A stretch of DNA of 39,858 bases. Origin: Myxococcales bacterium. Lineage in GTDB: Bacteria > Myxococcota_A > Bradymonadia > UBA4248. Position numbers and translations under genes: made by a program. The stretch is from the NCBI GenBank assembly GCA_004554395.1, contig SFMP01000156.1, positions 1-39,858 of the forward strand, read 5' to 3'. Positions 31,611 to 39,858 of the stretch are shown piece by piece. Within the stretch, counting starts at the first letter, position 1. Each line of letters opens with the position of its first letter. The notes below the pieces were generated by a model that saw nothing but the letters and a program-made list of their open reading frames with translations, had not been told where the DNA came from and made no database searches.

Positions 31611-33137
31611 ATGGCCAATATCTTGGTAATGAATATGACGAGCCACGAAACGCGGGTGGCGCTCGTCGAGAATGGCGCGATTTCGGAGTTCTTTTTGGAG
31701 CGCAGTTGCGAGCGAAGCACGGCGGGTAACATTTATAAGGGGCGAGTGTTGCGGGTGTTGCCGGGCATGCAGGCGGCGTTTGTCGATATTGGGCAAGAAA
31801 AAGCGGCGTTTCTCTATGTCTACGACGTCTACAACAAGCACGAGGCGTATATGCAGGAGGTCGATGCCGATGCAATCGAAGATGGCGAAATACCGCAATC
31901 GCGAGGGCAGAATAGGCATTTGGGGCCAATCGAGGAGCGGTTGCATCAGGGGCAAGAAATACTCGTACAAGTGGCGAAAGAGGCGATTGGGACGAAGGGC
32001 GCGCGCGTGACGAGCCATATATCGTTGCCGGGGCGGTTTCTCGTTCACATGCCGACGTTTGACCACATGGGGGTGAGTCGGCGCATCGAGGGCGAAGGCG
32101 AGCGAGCACGTCTGCGAGAACTCGTCAACGAGAGGCGTCAAGCGGGCACGGGGATTATCGTGCGAACGGCCTCGGAGGGGGCAACGGAACAGCAAATCGA
32201 CGAAGATTTTCGCTATCTCACGACGCTATGGCGCGACATTCTCAAGCGATTCGAGACGGCAAAAGCGCCGTGTCTCCTTTACGAGGAACTCGATTTGCCA
32301 TTGCGAGCGGTGCGCGACCTCATGACCGATGGGATCGACGAAGTCATCGTCGACAATCCGAAGGAATTCGATCGCGTTCGCGATTTCGTGCAAAAATACA
32401 TGCCCGACGATGCAGGAATCGTCAAATGTTACGAGGGCCTCGACCCCATCTTCGACGCTTATGGGATCGAAATCGAGGTTTCGCGTGCGCTGGCTCGCCG
32501 CGTGTGGCTTCGCAGTGGAGGATACCTCGTCATCGATACGGCCGAGGCGCTCACGGCTATCGACGTCAATACGGGGAAATTCGTCGGGCGGCACTCGCTC
32601 GAGGAAACGATTTTGCAAATCAATCTCGAGGCCGTGCGCGAAATTGCTTATCAGTTGCGCATTCGCAATATCGGTGGGATCGTCATCATCGACTTCATCG
32701 ACATGGAACGCGCCTCGAACCGCGAGAAGGTCTATAACGCGCTCGAGGAGGCGCTTGCCAAAGACAAGGCAAAGACGAATATCCTCAAGATAAGCGAGTT
32801 TGGGCTCGTCGAGATGACGCGAAAACGAGTGCGCGAGAGCTTGATACAGAGTTTGTGCGAGCCATGTTTTTATTGCGAAGGGAAGGGATATATTCGCAGC
32901 CGCCAGAGCATAGCTTATGAGATATTGCGAGAATTGAGACGCGAGGCGGCTATCGTCCGCGGACGCAAGATATCGGTCATTGCGCATCCCGATGTGGCAC
33001 AAATTTTGTTTGACGACGAGCGCGGTGCGATCGAAGAGCTCGAGGGGATGATCCATCGAGAAATCGAGATCCATGCGAATCCACAGCTACATCACGAGCA
33101 ATATGAAGTGTATACGAACGACGCGATGGGCAATTAG
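31611..33137 (+). CDS. rng: Ribonuclease G (RNase E/G family)
   Basis: A single-strand endoribonuclease for rRNA maturation and mRNA decay. 508 residues, the RNase G size, without the long RNase E tail. The S1-type domain is near residues 38-125 (GNIYKGRVLRVLPGMQAAFV then DIGQEKAAFL). The DNase-like part contains TAIDVNTGKFVG and VIIDFIDMER with the magnesium-binding Asp residues. The zinc-link is CEPCFYCEGKGY. The start is at 31611, with GGGAG upstream; the earlier ATG at 31566 lacks one. Its stop codon is inside the first heptamer of the following repeat block. Confidence 0.95.
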   Translation: MANILVMNMTSHETRVALVENGAISEFFLERSCERSTAGNIYKGRVLRVLPGMQAAFVDIGQEKAAFLYVYDVYNKHEAYMQEVDADAIEDGEIPQSRGQNRHLGPIEERLHQGQEILVQVAKEAIGTKGARVTSHISLPGRFLVHMPTFDHMGVSRRIEGEGERARLRELVNERRQAGTGIIVRTASEGATEQQIDEDFRYLTTLWRDILKRFETAKAPCLLYEELDLPLRAVRDLMTDGIDEVIVDNPKEFDRVRDFVQKYMPDDAGIVKCYEGLDPIFDAYGIEIEVSRALARRVWLRSGGYLVIDTAEALTAIDVNTGKFVGRHSLEETILQINLEAVREIAYQLRIRNIGGIVIIDFIDMERASNREKVYNALEEALAKDKAKTNILKISEFGLVEMTRKRVRESLIQSLCEPCFYCEGKGYIRSRQSIAYEILRELRREAAIVRGRKISVIAHPDVAQILFDDERGAIEELEGMIHREIEIHANPQLHHEQYEVYTNDAMGN

Positions 33138-33475
33138 CAGTGAGCAATGAGCAATTAGCAGTTAGCAATTAGCAATTAGCAATTAGCAGTGAACATTTGG
33201 TTTTGAGTGGTGAGCAGTTGGTGGCCAGTGGCTAGAATCTAGTGGTCAGTGGTCAGTGGCTAGAAGTTGGTGGCCAGTGGCTAGAATCTAGTGGTCAGTG
33301 GTCAGTGGCTAGTGGTTAGTGGTTAGTGGCTAGAAGTTAGTGGTTAGTGGCTAGAACTAAAGGTTAGAGGCTATTTCTAATTGCTAATTGCTAATTGCTA
33401 ATTAATAGTGAGCAGTGAGTAATGAGCAGTGGTTAGAGAATAATTGCTAATTGCTAATTGCTAATTGCTAATTGT
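33131..33475. repeat. Heptamer repeat block in inverted arrangement after rng
   Basis: The left part (33131-33188) repeats AGCAATT. The right parts (33376-33404 and 33440-33475) repeat its complement AATTGCT. The middle (about 33205-33355) repeats GTGGTCAGTGGCTAG and GTGGTTAGTGGC variants. The arms could pair into a stem of more than 25 bp. The block fills almost all of the 351 bp between rng and the next gene, with no gene visible. Confidence 0.9.
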
Positions 33476-33488
33476 AACGAGGTAAGAC

Positions 33489-36400
33489 GTGACAGATGAT
33501 GGGATGAAAGTATGCCAGGCATGCGGTCGAGAAAACGCCGTCGGGGCGGGCGTGTGTGCGTTCTGTGGCGAGCGATTTGTGCGTAGCGGGTACGAAGCGA
33601 GTGTCGAGGCGGGGTTGCGTCGTTTGGAATCCGAGAAGCTCAAGTTTTTGTCGACAGGGTCTGTTTTTTCGAAGTTCGATCCCGAGACGGTAGCCGCATT
33701 TGAGCCGCAGATTCCACCACATGAACGCGATGCCAACGATGCGACGCACGATGACTTTTTGCGCGATGCCATATTGAGCGACGATATCGATCTCGATAAG
33801 ACGACGGCATTCGATAAGGGCACATCGTCGGATCTCAGTGTGCAAAGCGTCGCAACGGTCACCGATGTCGAAGATCCCGATAGCGAAGATGCTTCGGCTG
33901 TTTTCGTCGCTGGCGATTGCATTTCTCACGATTCGCTCTCGGATTCCGAAATTCGCGAAGCCGTACTCGACGATAGCCCATCGGAAATCATCAAACAATC
34001 TTCGTTTTCGACGCTCAATTTTGCGGCGATTCGCAATTTTTCGCTCAGCGATATGGGGATTCCCTCAGAATCGAGTATGGATACCGAATCGAGCATGGCG
34101 GCCGAGACGGGGCACGTCGCCGATCACGACGACCTAGAAGGCGAAGAAACGCATGCCATTGCTTCGGATGCTGTTCCCGTGACGATTGCCGAGATGTGTC
34201 AATCGCTCGGATCCGATGTTCCCCCGCCGCCACCGCCGCCACCGCCGCCTCTTTTGGGCATGCAACGAGGACCAAAAGACGACTCTGCAGTCCAAGAAAT
34301 TAGTTTCGATGGCGTCGAAGTCGTCGATCCACATGATCATTCCGAAAAGGCATTGGAACTCGTCGACGACGATGTCGAACAATTCGACGAAACGCTCGAT
34401 CACTCCGATAAAGCATTAGAACTCGTCGACGACGATGTCGAACAATTCGATGATATTGGCGTGCGATACGACGGTGACAGTGCACAAGACGGCGATTCCG
34501 CGTCGACGCTCGACACGGGGGCGACAGCGGCACGAGTGCGAGCCGAGCTCAAAGCCCAACAAGCGGCGAAGACCGTGCGTGCCGATGCCATCGAAGAAAT
34601 ACAAACGCATGAATTGCAAGCCCCTAGCGCAGATATCGCGCGAGCCAAAATACTCAAATACGCTACGAGTGCACCGCGTGGCGACATCAACGCCGGTGGT
34701 GAAGATTCCGATAGTGCCATCACTGCTATCGAGAAACTGAAGCAAATCGGCGTCTTCGAACCTGTGCGCCATGCCGAAGTCAATCGAAGCATCAGTTCGG
34801 CGCGCGCTCAAAACGCCATCGACGACATAGACCAGATCATTCCGCCATCGAAAGTCGAATTCGATGCCAATCCGAGCTCCGAAATCAATGCCGTCGCTAG
34901 TCAAGACGTGCTTTCGATCCCAGAGTCGGATATCGCGAGCACGGCATTCGACGACGACAACGAAGACAAGACTTATAATCAATCGCCCGATGCGATCGAC
35001 GAAATCAAATACGCCGCCATGCTCGCTTCGGCGGCGAAAGAAGTCAAAGCAAAGACCGAACACGAGCCCGAAGTATTGCCCACGAGCGGTGTATTCGATC
35101 TCGACCTCGACAATCGAGAAACTATGCCCATCGACGTCGCCCCCGACCTCGACATGCTCAAAGCCGCCCATAGCAAAGCTCGCCGCAAAACCGAAGTCGA
35201 TCTCCCTGCTGCTCAAGAAGCGATGGCGAACGAAGGCGAATCGACGACAGTCAGCGCCCTTTGGATCGTCCTCATCGTCGTATTATTAGGTCTCATCGGC
35301 GTACTGCTCTATCTCATGGGGGTGTTTTCGTTCATCTCGCCTTCGCTCGCGCCGAGCGCCACGCCGATCCAAGTCAAGATCCAATCCGAAGCCGTCGAGC
35401 CAACGCCTTTGGCCATCCGACAATCAATCGCACGAGCATCGTTCCAAATGCAGATGATCACCGATCCCGATGTATGGCTCGACGGATGGGTCGAACAAAA
35501 AATTTCGACAGTCGGAGCCCGAGAACGCCAGCCCATTTTGAGCATGGCGCGCGACATTCACCCAAAAGAATGGATGCATTGGAAGCCGAGCATCGAAGAC
35601 GCCATCTCGATAGGCAATTTCGAATCGGCGCGCGACATGCTCTACGATGCACGCCAAACCGCCGATATGAGTGCCGAACAACTGGTCGAATGGAACGCAT
35701 TATTCTATCGTTCATTTGCCGAAGATTCGCATTTTATTCAGCCTGCACAAGCGATTACCGAAAAAGATTGCGACGAAATCGCCCCACTCGGCGGTGGATC
35801 GACGGTCACGCTAAAGTTGCGATCACATGGCACCAATATCGCTGCATTCAAGCCACACCAAACGCGACTACAATCGAATTACCGCGCAGAAATCGCCGCT
35901 TGGCGATTGTGCGAACTCCTCGATTGCGCCTTCGAAGTACCTTGGAATCGCGAAGTCAAAGTCGAAAAAGCGGTGTTCTACAAGCTCTACGATCGTTCAA
36001 AATCGTCGAAAAAAGAAGCCTATCGCAAAGATCTCAAAGACCTGAGTTGGCAAACATCCGACGGGAAAACCTACGTCTATGGCACGCTCAAAGATTGGGT
36101 GGCGAAGTTTACGCGCTTCCCCATCGAATACGAATCGCTCTGGAAACCGTGGCTAAGCCAAAGCAACTTCGTCGAATCGTTCCCGCCGCTCCGAGACGGA
36201 CTCAAGCCGTTGCGCGCCCTACCACATACGAAGAAATTATACGACGATATCTTGGCACTCGCTCCGAACCTCGATACGAAGACGTTAGCACGCCAAATCT
36301 CCGAAGTTTTGACATTCGATTTCCTCATCGGCAACTGGGATCGATATTCTGGCGTCAAAACTTGGTGGGGCGTCAATTGCCAATTTGCCAACGATAAGAT

Positions 36401-36671
36401 CGTCTCGATCGACAACGGGGCATCGTTCCCCGCCTATAGCAACGAAAACGTGAGGGATCGATTTATGAAATCGGAGCGCTTCAGCGCACATTTTATCACG
36501 CGATTGCGCATGCTCGACAAAGACGAAACGAAAAAGCTCCTATTCCCTAATGCGACGGAATTCGAAGAAAAGCGATTCGAACAGTTTTGGTCTCAACGCG
36601 TCGCCGTACTCGAGCGCATCGACAAGCTAAGCGAGGAATATGGTGTCGAACGCGTTTTATCGTTCGATTGA
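33489..36671 (+). CDS. Membrane protein with zinc ribbon and FAM20C-like kinase domain, 1060 aa
   Basis: A GTG start with GAGG upstream. The N-terminus has a zinc ribbon (C9, C12, C23, C26). Residues 30-580 are acidic and disordered, with ten prolines in a row near 245 and a tandem repeat HS-D/E-KALELVDDDVEQFD. One membrane helix spans about 591-614 (LWIVLIVVLLGLIGVLLYLM). The C-terminal 450 residues should be outside the cytoplasm and match FAM20C-type kinases: AAFKPHQTR with Lys 788, YRAEIAAWRL with Glu 801, VPWNR, then FDFLIGNWDR with Asn 949 and catalytic-type Asp 951, and SIDNGASF with metal-binding-type Asp 975. Kinase activity is inferred from the motifs. HipA or CotH-like kinases are more distant alternatives. 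It heads a three-gene operon. Confidence 0.82.
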   Translation: MTDDGMKVCQACGRENAVGAGVCAFCGERFVRSGYEASVEAGLRRLESEKLKFLSTGSVFSKFDPETVAAFEPQIPPHERDANDATHDDFLRDAILSDDIDLDKTTAFDKGTSSDLSVQSVATVTDVEDPDSEDASAVFVAGDCISHDSLSDSEIREAVLDDSPSEIIKQSSFSTLNFAAIRNFSLSDMGIPSESSMDTESSMAAETGHVADHDDLEGEETHAIASDAVPVTIAEMCQSLGSDVPPPPPPPPPPLLGMQRGPKDDSAVQEISFDGVEVVDPHDHSEKALELVDDDVEQFDETLDHSDKALELVDDDVEQFDDIGVRYDGDSAQDGDSASTLDTGATAARVRAELKAQQAAKTVRADAIEEIQTHELQAPSADIARAKILKYATSAPRGDINAGGEDSDSAITAIEKLKQIGVFEPVRHAEVNRSISSARAQNAIDDIDQIIPPSKVEFDANPSSEINAVASQDVLSIPESDIASTAFDDDNEDKTYNQSPDAIDEIKYAAMLASAAKEVKAKTEHEPEVLPTSGVFDLDLDNRETMPIDVAPDLDMLKAAHSKARRKTEVDLPAAQEAMANEGESTTVSALWIVLIVVLLGLIGVLLYLMGVFSFISPSLAPSATPIQVKIQSEAVEPTPLAIRQSIARASFQMQMITDPDVWLDGWVEQKISTVGARERQPILSMARDIHPKEWMHWKPSIEDAISIGNFESARDMLYDARQTADMSAEQLVEWNALFYRSFAEDSHFIQPAQAITEKDCDEIAPLGGGSTVTLKLRSHGTNIAAFKPHQTRLQSNYRAEIAAWRLCELLDCAFEVPWNREVKVEKAVFYKLYDRSKSSKKEAYRKDLKDLSWQTSDGKTYVYGTLKDWVAKFTRFPIEYESLWKPWLSQSNFVESFPPLRDGLKPLRALPHTKKLYDDILALAPNLDTKTLARQISEVLTFDFLIGNWDRYSGVKTWWGVNCQFANDKIVSIDNGASFPAYSNENVRDRFMKSERFSAHFITRLRMLDKDETKKLLFPNATEFEEKRFEQFWSQRVAVLERIDKLSEEYGVERVLSFD

Positions 36672-36695
36672 GAGACGCCGCCGATGGGGAATGCT

Positions 36696-37967
36696 ATGAA
36701 AGTCGCGAAGAAATGCATAGCGCTAGGCGCCTTATATGGGGCACTGTTGGCGCTGTGTACTTCGTGCGAAAACGATACGCACGTCGACGGCGCCTATGAA
36801 GAGTCGCCCGACTCGGGGCGCATCTTGAACCATTATCCCGAAATACAACAACATTTCGACAATTATCGATTTTTCAGATTCTATTTGCGCCAATATGGCG
36901 ACGACGTAGGCGGGATTTTCGAGACATTCGATTTGCCCTCGTATTTCGAGTTTTCGCAAATGCCCGAGACCGTCGAATCGCGCATGTCGTCGTATTACTG
37001 CGCTCGCATCGAATCGGGATATGTGCGAAACGGATATGTGAATTTGTACTTTATCGATAAAGAGCAACGCCGATGGCTTTATACAGGTGCTATCAGTGAA
37101 ACGATCGAGGGCAGCATACATCGCGTTTCACAAAGCGACGGTTCGAAGATTTCGAGTCGTGATTATTTAATGCCACAAGACGCGGCATATTATCAACACT
37201 CGTCGAATTCGACGAAACAAATGGTACTCGCCAAACGCGACAAAGAGCCCACGAACCCGCTTTCGTGTATATATTATTATAAAGGTGTTGACATTGATTT
37301 TTTAATTCCAGAAAGCGTATGGAATCATTGCAACGATCCCGCCCTATGTCATAATCTACGACTAGCCATTATCGGCATGAAACCCATTCCCAATTGGCTC
37401 GATTCAAAAGATACGAAGCCGATAGTCGCGGAATTTTTATCGGCGACATTGAGCGATGTCGATCGCGTAGGAACGGCGCGGACGATCTACATGCGTGATA
37501 CACCACATGTAAAGTTTCGCAACTCGTCGGGCATGTTTTGGGCAACGGCAATCGTCTATGACGATGCAAATGGCAACGGTATATGGGATCACGACGAAAT
37601 CATCTATGCAGGGATGCAAGATAGTCTATTGCTATTCCTCGACGAATCGTCGCCAGCGACATATCTTGCACAACGCCCCAATACAGATAGCCATGCTCTG
37701 TACTATTTATATAGACCTAAGGAAGCACAATTGGGTTGGCAAGTCGTCGGTGAAAAAGATCAGATCGTCGATAATAGTGCATTTCGAGCGATCACATCGC
37801 TCGACGAAATCCGTTCGCTCGCCGCGCTATCGACTTGGAACGACGACAAAGGATGCGTCTTTGAGCCATCGAACGACGATAATACAGCCATCTGTCGCGG
37901 TATGTTGCCTTTCTATTATTCCGTTCTAGAATCCGAGGCACAAAATGGTGCGCATCCCCCCGAATGA
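36696..37967 (+). CDS. Lipoprotein with a calcium-loop-like motif, 423 aa
   Basis: Signal and lipobox: MKVAKKCIALGALYGALLAL then CTSC, so it is exported and lipid-anchored. The start at 36696 is preferred because GGGGA is six bases upstream; 36684 is possible. Near residues 289-301 is DDANGNGIWDHDE, a D-x-N-x-N-G-x-x-D-x-x-E loop resembling EF-hand or dockerin calcium loops. The rest is beta-rich, with no enzyme motif recognised. It begins 25 bp after the kinase-like gene and overlaps the next gene by 23 bp, so the three are co-transcribed. Confidence 0.75.
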   Translation: MKVAKKCIALGALYGALLALCTSCENDTHVDGAYEESPDSGRILNHYPEIQQHFDNYRFFRFYLRQYGDDVGGIFETFDLPSYFEFSQMPETVESRMSSYYCARIESGYVRNGYVNLYFIDKEQRRWLYTGAISETIEGSIHRVSQSDGSKISSRDYLMPQDAAYYQHSSNSTKQMVLAKRDKEPTNPLSCIYYYKGVDIDFLIPESVWNHCNDPALCHNLRLAIIGMKPIPNWLDSKDTKPIVAEFLSATLSDVDRVGTARTIYMRDTPHVKFRNSSGMFWATAIVYDDANGNGIWDHDEIIYAGMQDSLLLFLDESSPATYLAQRPNTDSHALYYLYRPKEAQLGWQVVGEKDQIVDNSAFRAITSLDEIRSLAALSTWNDDKGCVFEPSNDDNTAICRGMLPFYYSVLESEAQNGAHPPE

Positions 37968-39501
37968 CAAAGAGAGACGACTTCAATATTGCACGATATC
38001 GTCGGCGGTATTCGGACGATTATATATATATATATCGTTATACATACTTGTGCTAGCGATTGGGTTTCCGGCGATAGTATATGCTGGGCCATTGCCCGAA
38101 ATCTATGTTGAGAAATCGCAAAAGCAACGGATTGCCTTTGTCCCTCACGCTATACCGATATATCATTATAAAGATGTATTATTGAAAGGCGAATACGACG
38201 TATTGGCTCTCAAACGCGCCCTCATACGCAATGCGCAATCGAATCCATATCTCGAAGTCATCTCCTCAAAAGAGATTGCTCAAGCATTCGAAACCGCCGA
38301 AGCCGATGCCATCGACGCCGGCACACAAGCCGAAGCCGATATGGGATTTGCCTATAATTTCATGGCAACGATGAATTACGATTCGGCGATTGTCATGTTG
38401 CGTCGCATCGTCGAAAACTATGAAAAAGCCTTATATGCCTATTATAAACCACATAACCTAGCGCTCGCTTATCAACAACTCGCCTACGCCTATATTTCGC
38501 AATACGAAGACCACATCGACGACGATCCGAGTGCCGCCGCCGACCCTCTACATCCCGCCCGACTCGCTTTTCTCGAGCTCATCCGCGTCGAGCCATTCCT
38601 CACCATGCTCGAAGGGCGTCAATCGGCTCTCCGCGTCATGCTCTACGATCAGGCACTCAAGCTGTTCCTCGAAACGCCTTCGTATCGCCAAACGCCCGTC
38701 GGCGTCGCTACAGCCCTAGCCCATCGGCTCTCGGCCGATTACCTCGTCTTCGTCCGCATCGTCCAGACGCGCGACGCCGAACTCAAACTCGAGCTCGATC
38801 TCTATCGCGCTGAAACTCAGAAATTTGAATATCAATCGATTACACTCACACCTGAATCTACACCCGAAGCCCAAGTCGAACGGTTTATCGAAGAAGCGAC
38901 ATACGCACTGGATGCTTTCTATGCTTGCGTCAATATCGATCCACGCGATGAGTCTTTCAAACACTTTGGCATCAATGGCGGCTTTTTAATGCAATCTTAT
39001 ATATTGCATCCGACACGAGATTTGCCGCTCGAACTCGGGATAGCGATCGACTTCACCTATTACTTCCACCGCCTATTTTTTGCCAAAGTCGGACTTCACA
39101 TCGCATCGATATTGCACGACGATGCCCGCATGCTCAACGATAACTTCGAGATCTATAGTCTCCCCGTCGTCGCTGGGTTTCATTATGCTTCGAAATACAT
39201 CCGCCCCTATATTGGGCTAGGCGTCGAATTCAATTTCACAGCACCCTATAAAATCGTCCGTTCACAATCGTGCAAAGTCTTTGGCGTCGACGACCGCGAT
39301 TGCGATCCAAGCGATTTCAATGAACACAACGATGCATTTATGCTCAATCTCACGGCACAAACGGGGTTGTCGTTCATATTTGCTCCATTGCCCATGACCT
39401 TAACCATCGAATTGTCTTTCGATATCACCGCATACCCAGTCGAGCGGTCGCTCTTCCGCTACCCATTCGGGGGTAGCGTGAGCCTAGGGTATTTATTTTA
39501 G
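37945..39501 (+). CDS. Outer-membrane beta-barrel-type protein, 518 aa
   Basis: An N-terminal hydrophobic signal (LYIYISLYILVLAIGFPAIV, cut near VYA) leads to a periplasmic, helical, TPR-like part (about residues 120-260, for example YDSAIVMLRRIVENYEKALY). From residue 345 the sequence alternates as membrane strands (GINGGFLMQSYIL, YIRPYIGLGVEFNFT, MTLTIELSFDITAYP). It ends GGSVSLGYLF, with a terminal aromatic Phe typical of Bam-inserted barrels. GAGG before the ATG lies inside the previous gene, which it overlaps by 23 bp. Function unknown; it may be a partner or target of the upstream kinase-like protein. Confidence 0.75.
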   Translation: MVRIPPNDKERRLQYCTISSAVFGRLYIYISLYILVLAIGFPAIVYAGPLPEIYVEKSQKQRIAFVPHAIPIYHYKDVLLKGEYDVLALKRALIRNAQSNPYLEVISSKEIAQAFETAEADAIDAGTQAEADMGFAYNFMATMNYDSAIVMLRRIVENYEKALYAYYKPHNLALAYQQLAYAYISQYEDHIDDDPSAAADPLHPARLAFLELIRVEPFLTMLEGRQSALRVMLYDQALKLFLETPSYRQTPVGVATALAHRLSADYLVFVRIVQTRDAELKLELDLYRAETQKFEYQSITLTPESTPEAQVERFIEEATYALDAFYACVNIDPRDESFKHFGINGGFLMQSYILHPTRDLPLELGIAIDFTYYFHRLFFAKVGLHIASILHDDARMLNDNFEIYSLPVVAGFHYASKYIRPYIGLGVEFNFTAPYKIVRSQSCKVFGVDDRDCDPSDFNEHNDAFMLNLTAQTGLSFIFAPLPMTLTIELSFDITAYPVERSLFRYPFGGSVSLGYLF

Positions 39502-39517
39502 AGCCCCGCTCCCTTGG

Positions 39518-39717
39518 GTTGCTGGGGACTACTCGCGCCCCTGACCTCACCCCCGGCCTGTCGGCCCCCCCCTCTCCATGAATGGAGAGGGTGAATTGAC
39601 GCCCGCGTTGCGGGCGTTTATGGCATGCGAGCGGGCTAGACGGGGTTATGTGGATTGGCGGGCTGTTTACCACCGGCGTTGCTGGGGACTACTCGCCGCA
39701 AACCCCTAACGGGGTTT
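39518..39717. repeat. Hairpins and direct repeats after the envelope operon
   Basis: GTTGCTGGGGACTACTCGC occurs at 39518-39536 and 39678-39696. Between them are perfect hairpins CCTCTCCAT/ATGGAGAGG (39571-39590) and ACGCCCGC-GTT-GCGGGCGT followed by TTA (39599-39619). The latter may terminate the operon. AAACCCC-TAAC-GGGGTTT follows at 39700-39717, a copy of the palindrome at 5446. No gene is seen in the 242 bp between the barrel gene and the 5S rRNA. Confidence 0.65.
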
Positions 39718-39743
39718 AAGACGCGCAAAATGGCAAAAAAAAA

Positions 39744-39858
39744 GCCGGCGATTATCTACTCTCCCACATAGCCTCCCATGCAGTACCATCGACGCAAAAG
39801 AGCTTGACTTCCGAGTTCGGGATGGGATCGGGTATGGCCTCTTCGCTATTATCACCGG
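39744..39858 (-). rRNA. rrf: 5S ribosomal RNA, 5' end at or just beyond the window edge
   Basis: The reverse strand reads CCGGTGATAATAGCGAAGAG at the edge and contains CCCGATCCCATCCCGAACTC then GGAAGTCAAG, the conserved 5S core. It ends ATAATCGCCGGC, which pairs with the 5' end. About 115 bases are present; one or two may be missing. Nine T follow directly. Upstream (right of the window) 23S and 16S rRNA genes are expected. Confidence 0.95.

Noticed and set aside
35780..36671. HipA toxin kinase
   Set aside because: The domain is behind a membrane helix, lacks the HipA N-terminal part and has no hipB-like neighbour. Its motif order fits FAM20C better.

Overview
The window looks like chromosomal DNA of a diderm, deltaproteobacterial-type bacterium, most likely Myxococcota or a relative such as Bradymonadota. 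This is inferred from many Cys-rich surface lipoproteins, a very long periplasmic TPR protein, a protein ending in a small domain common in Myxococcota, outer-membrane proteins, and strong use of TCG and CGA-type codons. No phage, integrase, insertion sequence or CRISPR array is visible. The only mobile-type gene is one Rpn-family nuclease. Most of the region is housekeeping genes mixed with envelope genes of unknown role.

Layout. 1-3.8 kb: a Cys-rich modular lipoprotein running off the left edge, a small lipoprotein, a LigT/ThpR-like protein that has lost its catalytic histidines, and an unknown coiled-coil protein. 3.8-6 kb: a tandem hairpin array, the Rpn nuclease, and a small lipoprotein gene broken by one base in an A-run. 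6.1-12.2 kb (+): an RluB-type pseudouridine synthase with an 11-residue repeat tail, a 1163-residue TPR protein and prs. 12.2-16.1 kb (-): a second hairpin array, a YkgJ-type Cys-cluster protein and a Cys-rich lipoprotein fused to a glycosidase-like barrel. 16.2-17.5 kb (+): tRNA-Pro and a leucine-rich-repeat protein. 17.6-21.6 kb: a secreted protein, rpsT, a YihY/BrkB membrane protein and a small acidic lipoprotein. 22-24.4 kb (-): serC and serA, two steps of serine synthesis. 24.7-28.9 kb: a 60-residue protein with an elaborate upstream region, a MurC-like ligase, a two-TM protein, thioredoxin and a large unknown protein. 29.2-33.1 kb (+): an RlmD/TrmA-type methyltransferase, a metallo-beta-lactamase-fold protein and RNase G. 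33.5-39.5 kb (+): a three-gene envelope operon. At the right edge is a 5S rRNA on the minus strand, so an rRNA operon should lie beyond the window.

Two things stand out. First, the 33.5-39.5 kb operon starts with a membrane protein whose C-terminal domain carries the hallmarks of FAM20C-type secretory-pathway kinases. It is followed by a lipoprotein with a calcium-loop-like motif and an outer-membrane-barrel candidate. Together they could form an extracytoplasmic phosphorylation system. Second, at least 13 intergenic hairpins in four places share one architecture: a variable but self-complementary outer stem, an unpaired G, a conserved TAT/ATA stem, often a GA/GA internal loop, and a variable inner stem. 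The outer stems change on both sides together, so the structure rather than the sequence is being kept.

Other regulatory DNA worth attention includes a 340-bp block of heptamer repeats in inverted arrangement just after RNase G, paired 16-bp sites 41 bp apart upstream of the 60-residue gene, and nested palindromes around the thioredoxin promoter.
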